Source: Deltaproteobacteria bacterium
GTDB lineage: Bacteria > Myxococcota > Myxococcia > Myxococcales > 40CM-4-68-19
Direction: 5' to 3'
NCBI GenBank assembly: GCA_005879505.1
Contig: VBKQ01000007.1
Location: 1 to 14,378 of the forward strand
Length of the DNA stretch: 14,378 bases
Made by a program: the position numbers and the translations under genes. Shown here one piece after another: positions 14,043 through 14,378 of this stretch (position 1 is the stretch's first letter; every line of letters begins with the position of its first letter). The notes beneath the pieces were generated by a model. It did no database searches and was not told where the DNA came from. It worked only from the letters and a program-made list of their open reading frames with translations.

Positions 14043-14071
14043 TTGACGGTCTCGCGTGTACCGGATACACA
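14043..14071 (+). promoter_or_regulatory. Promoter of tRNA-Lys
   Basis: TTGACG (14043-14048, 5/6), a 17-bp spacer and TACACA (14066-14071). The -10 region overlaps a small inverted repeat GTGTA-CCGGA-TACAC (14056-14070). The transcript would carry the hairpin GCCGCC-TTC-GGCGGC (14074-14088) if it starts close to 14072, or part of it if it starts later. Confidence 0.45.
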
Positions 14072-14073
14072 GC

Positions 14074-14088
14074 GCCGCCTTCGGCGGC
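14074..14088 (+). other. Short GC-rich hairpin between tRNA-His and tRNA-Lys
   Basis: GCCGCC and GGCGGC form 6 bp around TTC. It may end the tRNA-His transcript or serve as a leader structure for tRNA-Lys; no T-run follows. Confidence 0.4.
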
Positions 14089-14098
14089 TGACAGATAC

Positions 14099-14171
14099 GG
14101 GAGCGTAGCTCAACTGGCAGAGCAATGGACTCTTAATCCATAGGTTGAAGGTTCGATTCCTTCCGCTCTCA
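14099..14171 (+). tRNA. tRNA-Lys (anticodon CUU)
   Basis: Acceptor GGGAGCG pairs with CGCTCTC (one G-T wobble), discriminator A at 14171. The anticodon stem ATGGA/TCCAT holds the loop CTCTTAA with CTT at 14132-14134, reading AAG. T-arm is GAAGG-TTCGATT-CCTTC. CCA is not encoded. Confidence 0.96.
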
Positions 14172-14175
14172 TTCC

Positions 14176-14213
14176 CGAAAGGCTCGGATTCCGAGGAGGA
14201 TCCGAGCCTTTCG
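14176..14213 (+). terminator. Strong stem-loop terminator after the tRNA cluster
   Basis: Bases 14176-14189 (CGAAAGGCTCGGAT) pair perfectly over 14 bp with 14200-14213 (ATCCGAGCCTTTCG) around a 10-nt loop. The 3' arm ends CCTTTCG followed by CTTG, a weak U-tract. It probably ends the tRNA-Lys transcript. Confidence 0.7.
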
Positions 14214-14304
14214 CTTGATCGGCTGGTCTCCCAGGAGGCGCGACCTCTTTCTTGCGTTCAGGCCACCCGCCAGGGGGCGATGCTCTACCGCAGCGTAACG
14301 TCTC

Positions 14305-14333
14305 TTGAAATACGGACATCCGAGGCGTAATGC
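14305..14333 (+). promoter_or_regulatory. Possible promoter of the gene at the right edge
   Basis: TTGAAA (14305-14310, 5/6 to the -35 consensus), a 17-bp spacer and TAATGC (14328-14333), a poor -10. The stretch 14214-14304 shows no credible gene. Confidence 0.3.
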
Positions 14334-14362
14334 GGCGTCGATTTCAAAGACCAGGAGGTCCC

Positions 14363-14378
14363 ATGCGAATACGTTTGA
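14363..14378 (+). CDS. Start of an unidentified gene, cut by window end
   Basis: ATG 14363 follows a full Shine-Dalgarno AGGAGG (14353-14358) at a short 4-nt spacing. Only five codons (M-R-I-R-L) are visible, so the product cannot be named. The short basic start could belong to a signal peptide or to many other proteins. Confidence 0.5.

Noticed and set aside
14110..14319. Minus-strand open frame containing AEGIEPSTYGLRVHCSA, and plus-strand frame from 14145
   Set aside because: Both run through tRNA-Lys and give the stock spurious peptides seen over tRNA genes; no other support.

Overview
This is a G+C-rich chromosomal window (clearly above 60% by eye, with strong G/C preference at third codon positions), almost fully coding. 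Gene content and protein style suggest a myxobacterium-like member of the former Deltaproteobacteria (Myxococcota), perhaps near Anaeromyxobacter. The clues are a PilT ATPase with a Pro/Gly/Ala tail, an FHA + DUF4388 protein, a TPR protein in the same operon, a LEA14-type lipoprotein and a selenocysteine-containing SelD. This placement is inference; no marker RNA is present to settle it.

Layout. 1-1271: 3' part of rarA, then a small PGPGW membrane protein (1315-1551). On the minus strand lies a LEA14/WHy lipoprotein (2232-1627) whose C-terminal reading frame appears broken by a one-base shift. 2317-4389: Rep/UvrD-type helicase, followed directly by a 74-bp near-palindrome (4390-4463). 4471-5401: promoter, then rplM-rpsI and a stem-loop with a UUCG loop. 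5547-6824: pilT. 6886-9993: recX, a BamD-like lipoprotein, a TPR protein and an FHA/DUF4388 protein, tightly packed (20-bp overlap, 39-bp gap, 4-bp ATGA overlap). 10036-11166: selD, in which an in-frame TGA at 10129-10131 sits exactly where the family has its catalytic Cys/Sec. 11187-11411: small two-helix membrane protein. 11450-13626: N-acetylmuramoyl-L-alanine amidase, rph and rdgB (the last two share a GTGA overlap). 13675-14171: four tRNA genes, Pro(UGG)+, Arg(UCU)-, His(GUG)+ and Lys(CUU)+, then a strong stem-loop and the first codons of another gene at the right edge.

Functional themes are genome maintenance (RarA, Rep-like helicase, RecX, RdgB), translation and RNA processing (L13, S9, RNase PH, tRNAs), envelope biogenesis (BamD-like, amidase, LEA lipoprotein), type IV pilus retraction (PilT) and selenium metabolism (SelD). 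SelD makes selenophosphate, so its own Sec codon implies a working selenocysteine insertion system elsewhere in the genome.

I see no CRISPR array, phage, transposase or defence island. The observations most worth checking are the UGA-containing selD with its adjacent stem-loop; four genes whose -10-like hexamers sit 6-7 nt before the start codon with no Shine-Dalgarno (likely leaderless mRNAs); the 74-bp palindrome after the helicase gene; and the frameshift in the LEA lipoprotein gene.
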